Shown piece after piece: positions 45,422-53,450 of a stretch of DNA of 64,000 bases. The DNA is from Kutzneria viridogrisea. GTDB taxonomy: Bacteria > Actinomycetota > Actinomycetes > Mycobacteriales > Pseudonocardiaceae. The notes below the pieces were generated by a model. That model did no database searches, had not been told where the DNA came from, and saw nothing but the letters and a program-made list of their open reading frames with translations. How positions within the stretch are numbered: position 1 is the stretch's first letter; the number at the start of each line of letters is the position of its first letter. The stretch covers positions 1-64,000 of the forward strand of contig JACJID010000005.1 of the NCBI GenBank assembly GCA_014138725.1, read 5' to 3'. Made by a program: the position numbers and the translations under genes.

Positions 45422-45736
45422 GTGGAGACCCTGTTGGCGTGGAGCATCCCGGGCGGTGTGCTGGCGGTCGTGGCAGTGGCGGTGTACGAGCTGTTGCGGC
45501 AGGGACGGCGCAAGCGCAAGGGCGCCCCGATAGCGGCGACATACCTCAACGAGGTCACGGCGATGTTCTACGGCACGAAGCGGGTGGAACTGGACCACCA
45601 GCAGTCGATGTCGATGATGTGCGACGAGGAGGCCCAGGGCGCCCCGCCGCGCAACGGGGTCGACCTGGACGGCGGGGTTGCGGTGCTGCGGCCGGACAAC
45701 CCGCGTTCCCGACCGCAGCACGGGCTGAGCCGCTAG
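45422..45736 (+). CDS. Small membrane-anchored protein, DUF6191-like
   Basis: 104 residues. One N-terminal helix (IPGGVLAVVAVAVYELL), basic stretch RQGRRKRKG, then a cytosolic part with YLNEVTAMFYGTKRVELDHQ and MMCDEEAQGAPP. This pattern is common in small actinobacterial membrane proteins. GTG start. Its stop overlaps the stop of the convergent DoxX gene. Confidence 0.7.
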   Translation: METLLAWSIPGGVLAVVAVAVYELLRQGRRKRKGAPIAATYLNEVTAMFYGTKRVELDHQQSMSMMCDEEAQGAPPRNGVDLDGGVAVLRPDNPRSRPQHGLSR

Positions 45737-46164
45737 GCCCGCAGCTGGTCCAGGCCGTAGCGACCTGACCCTGTGCAGGCCCACCAGGCGAGCAGGCCCA
45801 GCAGCAGCCATTCGGGCGCGTAGAACAGGTTGCTCAGGAAGTGCCAGGGGTCCGGGTACTTGCTCAGCAGCGGCGGCGCGATGGTGGTGACCAGCGCGCC
45901 GAGCATGATGACGGCCAGCACCAGCGCGAACAGCCGGGTGCCGAGGCCGAGGACCAGCGCGAGGCCGCCGAGCAGTTCGAGCACGGCGACCACCGGGGCG
46001 GTCACGCCGGGCAGCGGGATGCCCGACTCACCGAAGGTGGCGGCGAACGCGCCGAGGTCGGCGAGCTTGCCCACGGCTCCGCTGAGGAACATGAAGCCGA
46101 CGGTGACGCGCAGGACCAGCTTGGGCGCCCAGTCCAGGGCGCGCAGGGACGAGACAAGGTGCAC
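45733..46164 (-). CDS. DoxX-family membrane protein
   Basis: 143 residues with four helices. LRVTVGFMFLSGAVGKLADL is the N-terminal DoxX motif and LELLGGLALVLGLGTRLFAL the second helix region. DoxX relatives are linked to thiol redox and oxidative stress in mycobacteria; no partner gene is adjacent here. Confidence 0.85.
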   Translation of the reverse strand: MHLVSSLRALDWAPKLVLRVTVGFMFLSGAVGKLADLGAFAATFGESGIPLPGVTAPVVAVLELLGGLALVLGLGTRLFALVLAVIMLGALVTTIAPPLLSKYPDPWHFLSNLFYAPEWLLLGLLAWWACTGSGRYGLDQLRA

Positions 46165-46213
46165 GGGGTACTCCGAGGTGTAGGTCGACCGGGAACGGGG
46201 TTCGCCGGACGGC

Positions 46214-46543
46214 CTATATGCGGAGCACCGAGATCAAGGCGGGCTGCGCCACGTGCACGGGTGGGCGCACCGGGGGTGGCGGCAGCTCCGGCTGGCGTCG
46301 GACCTCGTGCCGCACAAGGGATGCGACCTGCGCCGCAGGTGCGGGCGGATCCACGCGGAACTCGGCCCGCTCAGCACGGGGCGCGCAGCCCGGCGTGGCC
46401 ACCGCGAGCTGGGCGACGGCCAGTACGCGGGCGCCCGAGGCGGTGCCGCCGCTGTGCGGGCAGGGCGTGGGACCGGCCCAGACCAGGGCCCCACAGAGCA
46501 GCACGGCGAACACGACGAGTGCTCGTGCCCGCCAGTCCGCCAC
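46214..46543 (-). CDS. Small exported or membrane-tethered protein
   Basis: 109 residues. The N-terminus VADWRARALVVFAVLLCGAL is a signal or anchor helix; the rest is Ala/Pro-rich, ending PPPPVRPPVHVAQPALISVL. GTG start. No family recognised. Cysteines at LLCG, PTPCPH and PGCAP. Confidence 0.5.
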   Translation of the reverse strand: MADWRARALVVFAVLLCGALVWAGPTPCPHSGGTASGARVLAVAQLAVATPGCAPRAERAEFRVDPPAPAAQVASLVRHEVRRQPELPPPPVRPPVHVAQPALISVLRI

Positions 46544-46593
46544 GAGTCGATGATAGGCGCCGACTGTCGGTGCCCCGTGCGATCCTGGAGCAC

Positions 46594-46899
46594 GTGACCG
46601 ATCCGCTGAGCGTGCTGCTGTCCTCGACCGCCGCCCACGCCCGGCAGCGCTTCGAGCGGCGCAACGGGCGGTTGGGCAGCTCGACCACGGTGCACGCGGT
46701 GCACTCCCAGCAGTGGATCGGCGGGGTGCTGATCCCGGCGCCCGCCTGCCACGTGGGCACCGGGACCTGGGACTTCACCCGGTTCGAGCCGACGAACGAC
46801 CCGGTGACCTGCGGCCGCTGCCTGCGCTCCGGTCAGGTGCGCGAGTCAGCGGCCGCGGTGTCCTCCGATCAGCTGGCCCTGGACCTGATCAGCCCCTGA
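46594..46899 (+). CDS. Conserved actinobacterial protein with His/Cys motif
   Basis: 101 residues, cytosolic. AHARQRFERRNGRLGSSTTV, AVHSQQWIGGVLIPAPACHV, then a C-terminal VTCGRCLRSGQ. The Cys/His set (CHVG with CGRC) suggests a metal site. Its end overlaps the convergent pepP gene by 11 nt. Function unknown. Confidence 0.65.
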   Translation: MTDPLSVLLSSTAAHARQRFERRNGRLGSSTTVHAVHSQQWIGGVLIPAPACHVGTGTWDFTRFEPTNDPVTCGRCLRSGQVRESAAAVSSDQLALDLISP

Positions 46900-48307
46900 G
46901 GCAGCCGGCCACCCACTGCTCGATCCCGTCGGCGGTGATCGGCAGTGCGTCGGACAGCACCCGGTTGCCGGTCTCGGTGACCACCAGGTCGTCCTCGATG
47001 CGCACGCCGATGCCGCGCAGCTCCGGCGGCACGGTCAGGTCGTTGGGGTGGAAGTACAGCCCGGGCTCCACGGTCAGCGCCATGCCGACCTCCAGGTTGC
47101 CGTCGTGGTAGTGCTCGGCCCGCGCCCTGGCGCAGTCGTGCACGTCCAGGCCGAGGAAGTGGCCGACCCCGCAGACGATGTAGCGCCGGTGGTGCTGGCC
47201 GTCCGGGTCCAGTGCCTGGTCCACCGAGACGGGCAGCAGGCCCCAGTCGTGCAGGCCCTCGGCGAGCACGCGCATGGCGGTGGCCTGGAAGGTGCGGTAC
47301 GCCGCCCCCGGCTTGACCTCGGCCATGGCGGCCACGTGCGAGGCCAGCACCAGGTCGTACACCTGGCGCTGCGGCTCGCTGAACTTGCCGCCCACCGGGA
47401 AGGTCCTGGTCACGTCGGCGGTGTAGAGGGTGTTGACCTCCACCCCGGCGTCCATCAGCAGCAGCTGCTCGGGCGTGACCTCCCCGTCGCAGCGCACCCA
47501 GTGCAGCACCGGGGCGTGCGGGCCGGCGGCGATGATCGTGCTGTAGCCCGGGGCGTTGCCGCTGGTGCGCGCCCTGCGGTCGAAGGTGCCCTGCAACCAG
47601 CGCTCACCGCCGCCCTTGATCGCCATGGGCAGCTCGCCCGCGACCTCGGCGAAGCCGAGCACGGTGGCGTCCACGGCGGCCTGGAGCTGGCCGACCTCCC
47701 AGTCGTCCTTGATCCGGCGCAGCTCGGACAGGGTGCTACGCAGACCGGTGCTGTTGCCCAGGCCCAGCGCGTCCAGCATCGGTTCCACCCCGGCGGTGAC
47801 GTGCACCGGCGGGTGCTGGCCGCGCAGCACGGAGGCCAGGTCCTCCACCGGGCGGCACGGCAGGCCCAGGGCCTCGCCCCACTCGGGCAGGCCGGGCACC
47901 GGGCCGATCCACAGCTCCCCGTCGCGGGCGCTGCCGAAGAACTCCGGGTCGCCGGGCCGGGCCGGGGGCCGCAGCAGCAGCACCGAGTCGTGCCCACCCG
48001 CGGTGGGCTGCATCACCAGCACGGCGCCCTCGGCGTGGCAGCCGGTCAGCCAGGAGAAGTCGCTGTCCGGGCGGAAGTCGTAGTCGGTGTCGTTGGCGCG
48101 CACCGGGGCGCGGCCCGCGGCCACGACGATGCGCTGGCCGGGGAACTCCGCGCTGAGCTTGGCCCGGTGGGCCGCCGCTGCCTCGCGGGCGCCCGGGGTC
48201 AGCCGCACCTCGCGGGCGGCCTCGCCCCAGCCGTCCCCCACCGAGGCCCGGAATCCGCTGGCCTCGACCAGCTTGCTCGGGTCCCGCCTCGCCGGCCGGT
48301 CGGTCAT
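46889..48307 (-). CDS. pepP: Xaa-Pro aminopeptidase (aminopeptidase P, M24B)
   Basis: 472 residues; removes the N-terminal residue when proline (or hydroxyproline) is second. Creatinase-type N-domain, then the pita-bread domain with metal ligands: Asp in LLLMDAGVE, Asp in YTADVTRTFP, His in GVGHFLGLDVHD, Glu in LTVEPGLYF and Glu in GVRIEDDLVV. It starts 10 bp after the epimerase gene on the same strand and is therefore likely the last gene of the hydroxyproline operon, where it could feed free imino acids. Confidence 0.93.
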   Translation of the reverse strand: MTDRPARRDPSKLVEASGFRASVGDGWGEAAREVRLTPGAREAAAAHRAKLSAEFPGQRIVVAAGRAPVRANDTDYDFRPDSDFSWLTGCHAEGAVLVMQPTAGGHDSVLLLRPPARPGDPEFFGSARDGELWIGPVPGLPEWGEALGLPCRPVEDLASVLRGQHPPVHVTAGVEPMLDALGLGNSTGLRSTLSELRRIKDDWEVGQLQAAVDATVLGFAEVAGELPMAIKGGGERWLQGTFDRRARTSGNAPGYSTIIAAGPHAPVLHWVRCDGEVTPEQLLLMDAGVEVNTLYTADVTRTFPVGGKFSEPQRQVYDLVLASHVAAMAEVKPGAAYRTFQATAMRVLAEGLHDWGLLPVSVDQALDPDGQHHRRYIVCGVGHFLGLDVHDCARARAEHYHDGNLEVGMALTVEPGLYFHPNDLTVPPELRGIGVRIEDDLVVTETGNRVLSDALPITADGIEQWVAGCLRG

Positions 48308-48317
48308 CGCACGCTCC

Positions 48318-49319
48318 TCACAGGATGAACCCGTTCGGGAACGGGTCTGTCGGATCCACCAGGTACTGTGCCATGCCGGTCAGCCACGCGCGCCCGGCGA
48401 TAGTCGGGATCACGCCTTGTCGATCCCCCAACGACACGCTGTCCACCAACCGGCCGGTGAACCGCGTGCCGAGCAGCGATTCGTTCACGAAGTCCTGCCC
48501 CAGCGGCAGTTCGTTGCGCGCGTGCAACTGAGCCATGCGCGCACACGTGCCCGTGCCGCAGGGCGAGCGGTCGAACCAGCCGGGGTGGATCACCATGGCG
48601 TTGCGGGAATCACTGCCGTGCAGGCCCGGCGCGACGAGCTGCACGTGCTTGCAGCCCGCGATGCCCGGATCGGTCACGTGCACCGGTCGGCGCACCGCGT
48701 TGATCGTGTCCATGATGGACAGTCCAGCGGCCAGCATGCGGTCACTGTGCGCGCGGTCGAACGGGATGCCCAGCTGCCCGGCGTCCAGGATCGCGTAGAA
48801 GTTGCCGCCGTAGGCCATGTCGTAGTGGACCTCGCCGAGGCCCGGGACCTCCACCACGGCGTCCAGCTCGTGCGCGTACGCGGGTACGAGCTGGATCCGC
48901 ACCGACTCGGCGTGCCCGTCGCGCACCGAGACCTCGGCCACGACCAGGCCCGCGGGTGTGTCCAGGCGCACGGTCGTCACCGGCTCGACCACCTCCACCA
49001 TGCCGGTCTCGACCAGCACGGTGGCCACGCCGATCGTGCCGTGCCCGCACATCGGCAGGCAGCCGGACACCTCGATATAGAGCACACCCCAGTCGGCGTC
49101 CGGATGCAGCGGCGGTTGCAGGATCGCCCCGCTCATCGCGGCGTGCCCGCGCGGCTCGTTCACGAGCAGCTGCCGAATGTGGTCCATGTGCCGCACGAAG
49201 TACTCGCGGCGCTGCGCCATGGTGGCACCGGGGATCGGCCCGACGCCGCCGGTGATGACCCGCGTGGGCATGCCCTCGGTGTGCGAGTCGACCGCGCTGA
49301 AACAGCGGGAGGCACGCAT
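48318..49319 (-). CDS. Proline racemase family, probable 4-hydroxyproline 2-epimerase
   Basis: 333 residues. The two catalytic cysteines are present, in CLPMCGHGTIG and SPCGTGTCARM, so it is a Cys/Cys epimerase rather than the Cys/Thr dehydratase type. Interconverts trans-4-hydroxy-L-proline and cis-4-hydroxy-D-proline, the first step of the pathway. ATG 49319 overlaps the upstream stop (TGATG). The neighbouring dehydrogenase and deaminase support the substrate assignment. Confidence 0.88.
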   Translation of the reverse strand: MRASRCFSAVDSHTEGMPTRVITGGVGPIPGATMAQRREYFVRHMDHIRQLLVNEPRGHAAMSGAILQPPLHPDADWGVLYIEVSGCLPMCGHGTIGVATVLVETGMVEVVEPVTTVRLDTPAGLVVAEVSVRDGHAESVRIQLVPAYAHELDAVVEVPGLGEVHYDMAYGGNFYAILDAGQLGIPFDRAHSDRMLAAGLSIMDTINAVRRPVHVTDPGIAGCKHVQLVAPGLHGSDSRNAMVIHPGWFDRSPCGTGTCARMAQLHARNELPLGQDFVNESLLGTRFTGRLVDSVSLGDRQGVIPTIAGRAWLTGMAQYLVDPTDPFPNGFIL

Positions 49320-50212
49320 CAGATGCCCGCACGCGCGAGGTCGGCGTCCAGTCGGGCCAGGTGCTCCTGGGTCAGCGGCCCGCGCGGCGGGCGGCACGGC
49401 CCGCCGTAGCGGCCGACCCGGTCCATGGCGTACTTGATGGCCTGTACGAACTCGGTGCGCGAGTCCCAGCGGAACGCGGCGATCAGCGGCTCGTACAGCT
49501 TGCGGGCCTCGTCGAGCTTTCCGTTGCGGGCCAAGGTGAACAGCTCCACCGACTCGGCGGGGAACACGTTGGGGAAGCCAGCGAACCAGCCGGTGGCACC
49601 CATCAGCACGCTCTCCAACAGCACGTCGTCGGCCCCGGAGATCACCGCGAGTCCGGGTGCCTGCTCGCGGATCTCCAGCACGCGCCGCACGTCCCCGGAG
49701 AACTCCTTGACCGCGGTCACGTTGTCGAGCTGCGCGATCTCCGCCAGCAGTTCGGGCGTCAGGTCGACCTTGGTGTCGATGGGGTTGTTGTAGACCATCA
49801 CCGGCAGCCCCACGCTGGCCACCGCCTCGAAGTGGGCGACCACCTCGGCGTGGTTGGCCCGGTACATCGTGGGCGGCAGGCAGAGCAGCCCGTCGGCCCC
49901 GTCCTCGGCGGCCTGCTCGGCCCAGCGCAGCGCCTGGTGCGAGCCGGGCGCGTGCACGCCGACGACCACGAGCCCGTCCTTGCCCACGGCCTCGACCGCG
50001 GTGCGGGCCACCGCCCTGCGCTCCTCGTCGGTAAGTGAGGAGTACTCACCCAGCGAGCCGTTCGGCCCGACGCCCTGGCAGCCGTTGTCGATCAGCCAGC
50101 GGCAGTGCTCGGCGTAGCGCTCCAGGTCCACGCGCAGCCCGGCGGGCGCGCTGGGGTCCTCGGCGTACGGCAGCGCCGTGGCGACGACAACTCCGGCGAA
50201 GTCCTGGGTCAT
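49319..50212 (-). CDS. DapA-family protein, probable 1-pyrroline-4-hydroxy-2-carboxylate deaminase
   Basis: 297 residues, class I aldolase barrel. Schiff-base Lys in NVTAVKEFSGD and Tyr in VMVYNNPIDT; the GVGPNGSLGEYSSLTDEER segment is the pyruvate/carboxylate loop, modified from true DapA (GTTGE). In hydroxyproline pathways this enzyme removes ammonia to give 2-oxoglutarate semialdehyde. Start overlaps the upstream gene by 4 nt. Confidence 0.85.
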   Translation of the reverse strand: MTQDFAGVVVATALPYAEDPSAPAGLRVDLERYAEHCRWLIDNGCQGVGPNGSLGEYSSLTDEERRAVARTAVEAVGKDGLVVVGVHAPGSHQALRWAEQAAEDGADGLLCLPPTMYRANHAEVVAHFEAVASVGLPVMVYNNPIDTKVDLTPELLAEIAQLDNVTAVKEFSGDVRRVLEIREQAPGLAVISGADDVLLESVLMGATGWFAGFPNVFPAESVELFTLARNGKLDEARKLYEPLIAAFRWDSRTEFVQAIKYAMDRVGRYGGPCRPPRGPLTQEHLARLDADLARAGI

Positions 50213-51432
50213 GACAACTCCTCTGGCGTAGCGGCGAGTTCACCGAGGCTGAGTGGGGTGGCGATGGGGCGGCGGGCGAACGCCTCGGCGTCCAGGCTCT
50301 CGACCAGGTCGGCGGCGTTGCGGCCGCACATGCGGCCCTGGCAGCGGCCGAGCCCGAGGCGGCTGACCAGCTTGAGCGAGCGCACACCGCGGGCGGCCCG
50401 CTGCTCGGCAGCGCGCTGGAGCGAGTCGTAGCTGACCCGTTCGCAGCGGCAGATCACCGTGTCCGGGGTGAGCCAGCCGCGCCAACCGGGTTTCACCGGG
50501 TACACGCGAGCCAGCGCCTCGGCGAACCGGCGGTCCACGCGGCCCGGCAACGGCGATCCCGCCGCCGCCGACCCGGCCAGCACGCCTTCCTGCGCGGCGA
50601 GTTCCGCACCGCCGATGCCGGTGAGCTCCCCGGCGGCGTAGACCCAGGGCACCGAGGTGCGCTGCTCGGCGTCCACGGCGACAAAACCGTTGTGCAGACG
50701 GCATCCCGCGGCGACGGCCAGTTCCAGTTGCGGCACGAAGCCGTAGCCCACGCAGACCGCGTCGGCGGCCACCCGCCAGGTCCGCAGCACGTTCCAGTGC
50801 TCGTCCAGCCGGGCCAGTGTCACCTCGCTGCCGTGCGCGGCGACCACGGCGGTGCGCTGCCGGTAGTAGCGGGCAACTCGGCTGTACGAAGCCAGTTCCA
50901 GGACCTTCCGGTGCCCGGCGAGCAGGGCCGCCGGCTCGCGCAGCCAGTTCCGGCTCGGCGCGTTCGCCTCGAACACCCCGAGGAGCTCGGCGCCGACCTC
51001 GAGCAGGGACTTGGCCACCGGCAACAGGAACGGGCCGGTCCCGGCGACCACGACCCGCTTGCCCACGGCGATGCCCTGCCCCTTCGCCAGGGCCTGCGCG
51101 GCGCCAGCGGTGTAGACGTTGGGCAGGTCCCAGCCCGGGAAGGGCAGCGCCCGGTCGTAGGCCCCGGTGGCCAGCACCAGGGCGGAGGCCGTGACCACGC
51201 GGTTTCCCGTGAGGTGCAGGCGATTGCCCTCGACGGCCCACACCGTGGTGTTGGGCAGGTGGCGCACGCGCGGGTGCTGGACCCTTTGCTCCGGTTGCCG
51301 GAAGGACTGGCGCCGGTACTGGCCGCCGATGCGTGGCGCGGAGTCGACCAGCAGCACCTCGGCGCCCGCCCGCGCGGCGGATACTGCGGCGCTGACCCCG
51401 GCCGGTCCCGCGCCGACCACGACCACGGTCAT
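50209..51432 (-). CDS. FAD/NAD-binding oxidoreductase subunit (HcnB/OoxA-like)
   Basis: 407 residues. VVVVGAGPAGVSAAVSAARA is the FAD Rossmann site and VVVAGTGPFLLPVAKSL the second nucleotide site. The C-terminal about 85 residues hold VICRCERVSYD and GRCQGRMCG, a BFD-like [2Fe-2S] domain. It forms the alpha-type subunit of a hetero-multimeric D-hydroxyproline dehydrogenase with the two upstream genes, coupled by ATGA overlap. Confidence 0.88.
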   Translation of the reverse strand: MTVVVVGAGPAGVSAAVSAARAGAEVLLVDSAPRIGGQYRRQSFRQPEQRVQHPRVRHLPNTTVWAVEGNRLHLTGNRVVTASALVLATGAYDRALPFPGWDLPNVYTAGAAQALAKGQGIAVGKRVVVAGTGPFLLPVAKSLLEVGAELLGVFEANAPSRNWLREPAALLAGHRKVLELASYSRVARYYRQRTAVVAAHGSEVTLARLDEHWNVLRTWRVAADAVCVGYGFVPQLELAVAAGCRLHNGFVAVDAEQRTSVPWVYAAGELTGIGGAELAAQEGVLAGSAAAGSPLPGRVDRRFAEALARVYPVKPGWRGWLTPDTVICRCERVSYDSLQRAAEQRAARGVRSLKLVSRLGLGRCQGRMCGRNAADLVESLDAEAFARRPIATPLSLGELAATPEELS

Positions 51433-51632
51433 CGCGTGCGCACCTCGTCCCCGTCGACCAGAACCCGTTGGCAGGAGCGGACATCCCGCTCTCCGTTGAC
51501 CTCGACCAGGCAGTTGAAGCACACGCCGATACCGCAGAACACGCCCGCGTCCCGACCGGCGAGCATGAGCACGGCGGCGGCGGTCCGCCCCGGCTCAGCG
51601 GTCATCGGCGTGCCGTCCACGGTGACGTTCAC
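51429..51632 (-). CDS. Small [2Fe-2S] ferredoxin-like subunit (HcnA-like)
   Basis: 67 residues. The cluster ligands are in VFCGIGVCFNCLVEV and VRSCQRV, the plant-ferredoxin-type pattern of HcnA and related small subunits. GTG 51632 overlaps the upstream stop by GTGA and its own stop overlaps the next start by ATGA. Passes electrons between the two flavoprotein subunits. Confidence 0.85.
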   Translation of the reverse strand: MNVTVDGTPMTAEPGRTAAAVLMLAGRDAGVFCGIGVCFNCLVEVNGERDVRSCQRVLVDGDEVRTR

Positions 51633-52771
51633 GCGGCCACCCCCGGCCGGTCGACGCGGAACGGGATCGGGTCCACGTGCGGCGGCCGGCCGGTGGCCAA
51701 CTCCGCGAGCAGGCGCCCGGTGGCGGCGGCCAGCCCGATGCCCGCGCCCTCGTGGCCGGTGGCGTGCCACAGCCCTGGCACACGCGGGTCGGGGCCGATC
51801 ACCGGCAGGTGGTCCGGGGTGTACGGGCGGAAACCGCCGTAGGCCCGCATCACGGGAACCCCGTGCAGGAACGGGAAAAGCGCGATGGCCTTGCGCGCCA
51901 GCTCGCGCAGGACGTGCACCTGGAGGCTGTCGTCGAACCCGATGCGTTGGCGGCTGGAGCCGATCAGCACGGTGCCGCCGGGCGTGGACTCGACCACGGT
52001 GGAGGTCTGCAGGTCGGCGTCCCCGCTGGCGACCGCTCCCACGTAGTCCGCGTCGTACACCTTGTGCCGCACCACTTCCGGCAGCGGAGCCGTCACCAGC
52101 ACCACGCCACGGCGCGGCAGCACGGTGATCGGCGCACCGCAGCGCGCGGCGAACTCGCCCGCCCAGGGCCCGCAGGCGTTGACCACCAGCTCGCACGGGA
52201 TCGGTCCCCGGTCGGTGAGCAGCTCACCGGGCCGCAGCCCGGTGGCCGTCACACCGGGCAGGAGCTGGCCACCGCGCTGTTCGACGGCGGCGAGCAGCGT
52301 GGTGGCCAGCAGCACGGGCTGCACCTGGGCGTCGTCCGGGTAGTGCACGGCGGCGGTGACGTGGTCGGTGAGCAGCGGTTCGAGTTCGCGGGCCCGCTCG
52401 GGGCTGATCCGGTCGGCGCGCACCCCGGCGGCGCGCTGCTCGGCGGCGAACTCCAGCAGTGGCCCCGCGGACTCCTCCGCCGTGGCCACGACCAGCCCGC
52501 CCTTGGGCTGCCACTCCACCTCGGACAGTCTGGGGCCCAGTTCCTCGGCCAGCCCGGCGAGCAGGTCGGGCAGCCACCGCCGGGAGGCCTGGGCCAGCGC
52601 GAGCTCGGGTCCGGGTTCCTTGTCGGAGACCAGCACGTTGCCCTCGCCGCTGGCGGTGGTGGCCGAGGCGAGCGGCCCGCGGTCGAGCACGGTGACCCGC
52701 AGTCCCGCCGCGCTCAGCGCCTCGGCACAGGCGGCGCCGATGACCCCGGCACCCACGACCACCGCGTCCAC
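51629..52771 (-). CDS. FAD-dependent amino acid dehydrogenase subunit (DadA/HcnC-like)
   Basis: About 380 residues, DAO/DadA superfamily. FAD site VDAVVVGAGVIGAACAEALS; CELVVNACGPWAGEFA and the C-terminal GLWHATGHEGAGIGLA complete the flavin pocket. It should carry the substrate site for oxidation of cis-4-hydroxy-D-proline. GTG 52771 is preferred because GGAGG lies 8 bases upstream; GTG 52780 is the alternative. First enzyme gene of the operon. Confidence 0.86.
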   Translation of the reverse strand: MDAVVVGAGVIGAACAEALSAAGLRVTVLDRGPLASATTASGEGNVLVSDKEPGPELALAQASRRWLPDLLAGLAEELGPRLSEVEWQPKGGLVVATAEESAGPLLEFAAEQRAAGVRADRISPERARELEPLLTDHVTAAVHYPDDAQVQPVLLATTLLAAVEQRGGQLLPGVTATGLRPGELLTDRGPIPCELVVNACGPWAGEFAARCGAPITVLPRRGVVLVTAPLPEVVRHKVYDADYVGAVASGDADLQTSTVVESTPGGTVLIGSSRQRIGFDDSLQVHVLRELARKAIALFPFLHGVPVMRAYGGFRPYTPDHLPVIGPDPRVPGLWHATGHEGAGIGLAAATGRLLAELATGRPPHVDPIPFRVDRPGVAA

Positions 52772-52783
52772 CCGCTCCACCTC

Positions 52784-52801
52784 CGTTCAATAAAATGAAC
52801 G
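52784..52801. promoter_or_regulatory. AT-rich inverted repeat, probable operator of the hydroxyproline operon
   Basis: CGTTCA-N6-TGAACG between the regulator stop codon (52802) and the ribosome site of the dehydrogenase gene. It is an AT-rich island in GC-rich DNA. It is the likely binding site of the adjacent HTH-cupin protein. Confidence 0.6.
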
Positions 52802-53395
52802 CTACGGCGCGAGGTGGTGCACGTCAAGTGTCGGCGGTCCGGAGTCGACCGGGTACTGGAGCAGCAACACCGAGGTCACCGGGCCGTCCACGGTCTCGTA
52901 GATGTGCGGGCGGTTGGCCGGGAAGCTGACGTAGTCCCCGGGGCCCAGCTCGTAGGGGTCCTCCGGCGGGCCGACCCGCAACCGGCCCTCGGTCACGACC
53001 ACGTGCTCCACGCCGGGATGACCTTCGGAGTGCTGGCGCTGCCCGGGCCGTACGCGCTGGTCGTAGACCTCGAACACGGTCTCGGTGACGTCCAGCCTGC
53101 GCAGCATGCGCAGGTCCACGGCGTTGCTGCTGAGCACCTCGATGCCCGCCGAACGCACCAGCACCACGTCCGGGTCGGCGCGGTGGGTGAGCAGGGTGGA
53201 CACCGGTACGGTCAGCGCGTTCGACAAACTGAACACAGTGTCGATGGTGGGGTTGCCCGCACCGGACTCCAGCTGGGACAGCGTGCCCTTGGCGATGTTG
53301 GAGCGCCTGGCCAGCTCGGACAGCGACAACCCGCGCTGCTCGCGCAGGACCTTCAGGTTGGCGGCCAGCACCTGGCCCGCCCTCTGTTCCACCAC
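52802..53395 (-). CDS. XRE-cupin transcriptional regulator
   Basis: 197 residues. N-terminal HTH (LKVLREQRGLSLSELARRSN, GTLSQLESGAGNPTIDTVFS), C-terminal cupin (GHPGVEHVVVTEGRLRVGP, ELGPGDYVSFPANRPHIYET) that probably binds a pathway compound. Encoded on the same strand directly before the catabolic genes, with a palindrome in between. Likely controls the operon in response to hydroxyproline or proline derivatives (inference). Confidence 0.88.
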   Translation of the reverse strand: MVEQRAGQVLAANLKVLREQRGLSLSELARRSNIAKGTLSQLESGAGNPTIDTVFSLSNALTVPVSTLLTHRADPDVVLVRSAGIEVLSSNAVDLRMLRRLDVTETVFEVYDQRVRPGQRQHSEGHPGVEHVVVTEGRLRVGPPEDPYELGPGDYVSFPANRPHIYETVDGPVTSVLLLQYPVDSGPPTLDVHHLAP

Positions 53396-53407
53396 GGCCC
53401 CAGCGTG

Positions 53408-53442
53408 CCACGTGGGGGCCCCGGCTGTGGGCCCCCACGTGG
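53408..53442. terminator. Terminator of the secreted nuclease gene
   Basis: CCACGTGGGGGCC (53408-53420) and GGCCCCCACGTGG (53430-53442), perfect 13-bp arms, just after the nuclease stop and before the regulator start. Confidence 0.75.
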
Positions 53443-53450
53443 GGCTGCTG

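Noticed and set aside
45033-45533. Frames through the tandem repeat on either strand (166 and 203 codons)
   Set aside because: Pro/Ala/Gly-rich translations that repeat with the DNA; no start signal and no known domain.
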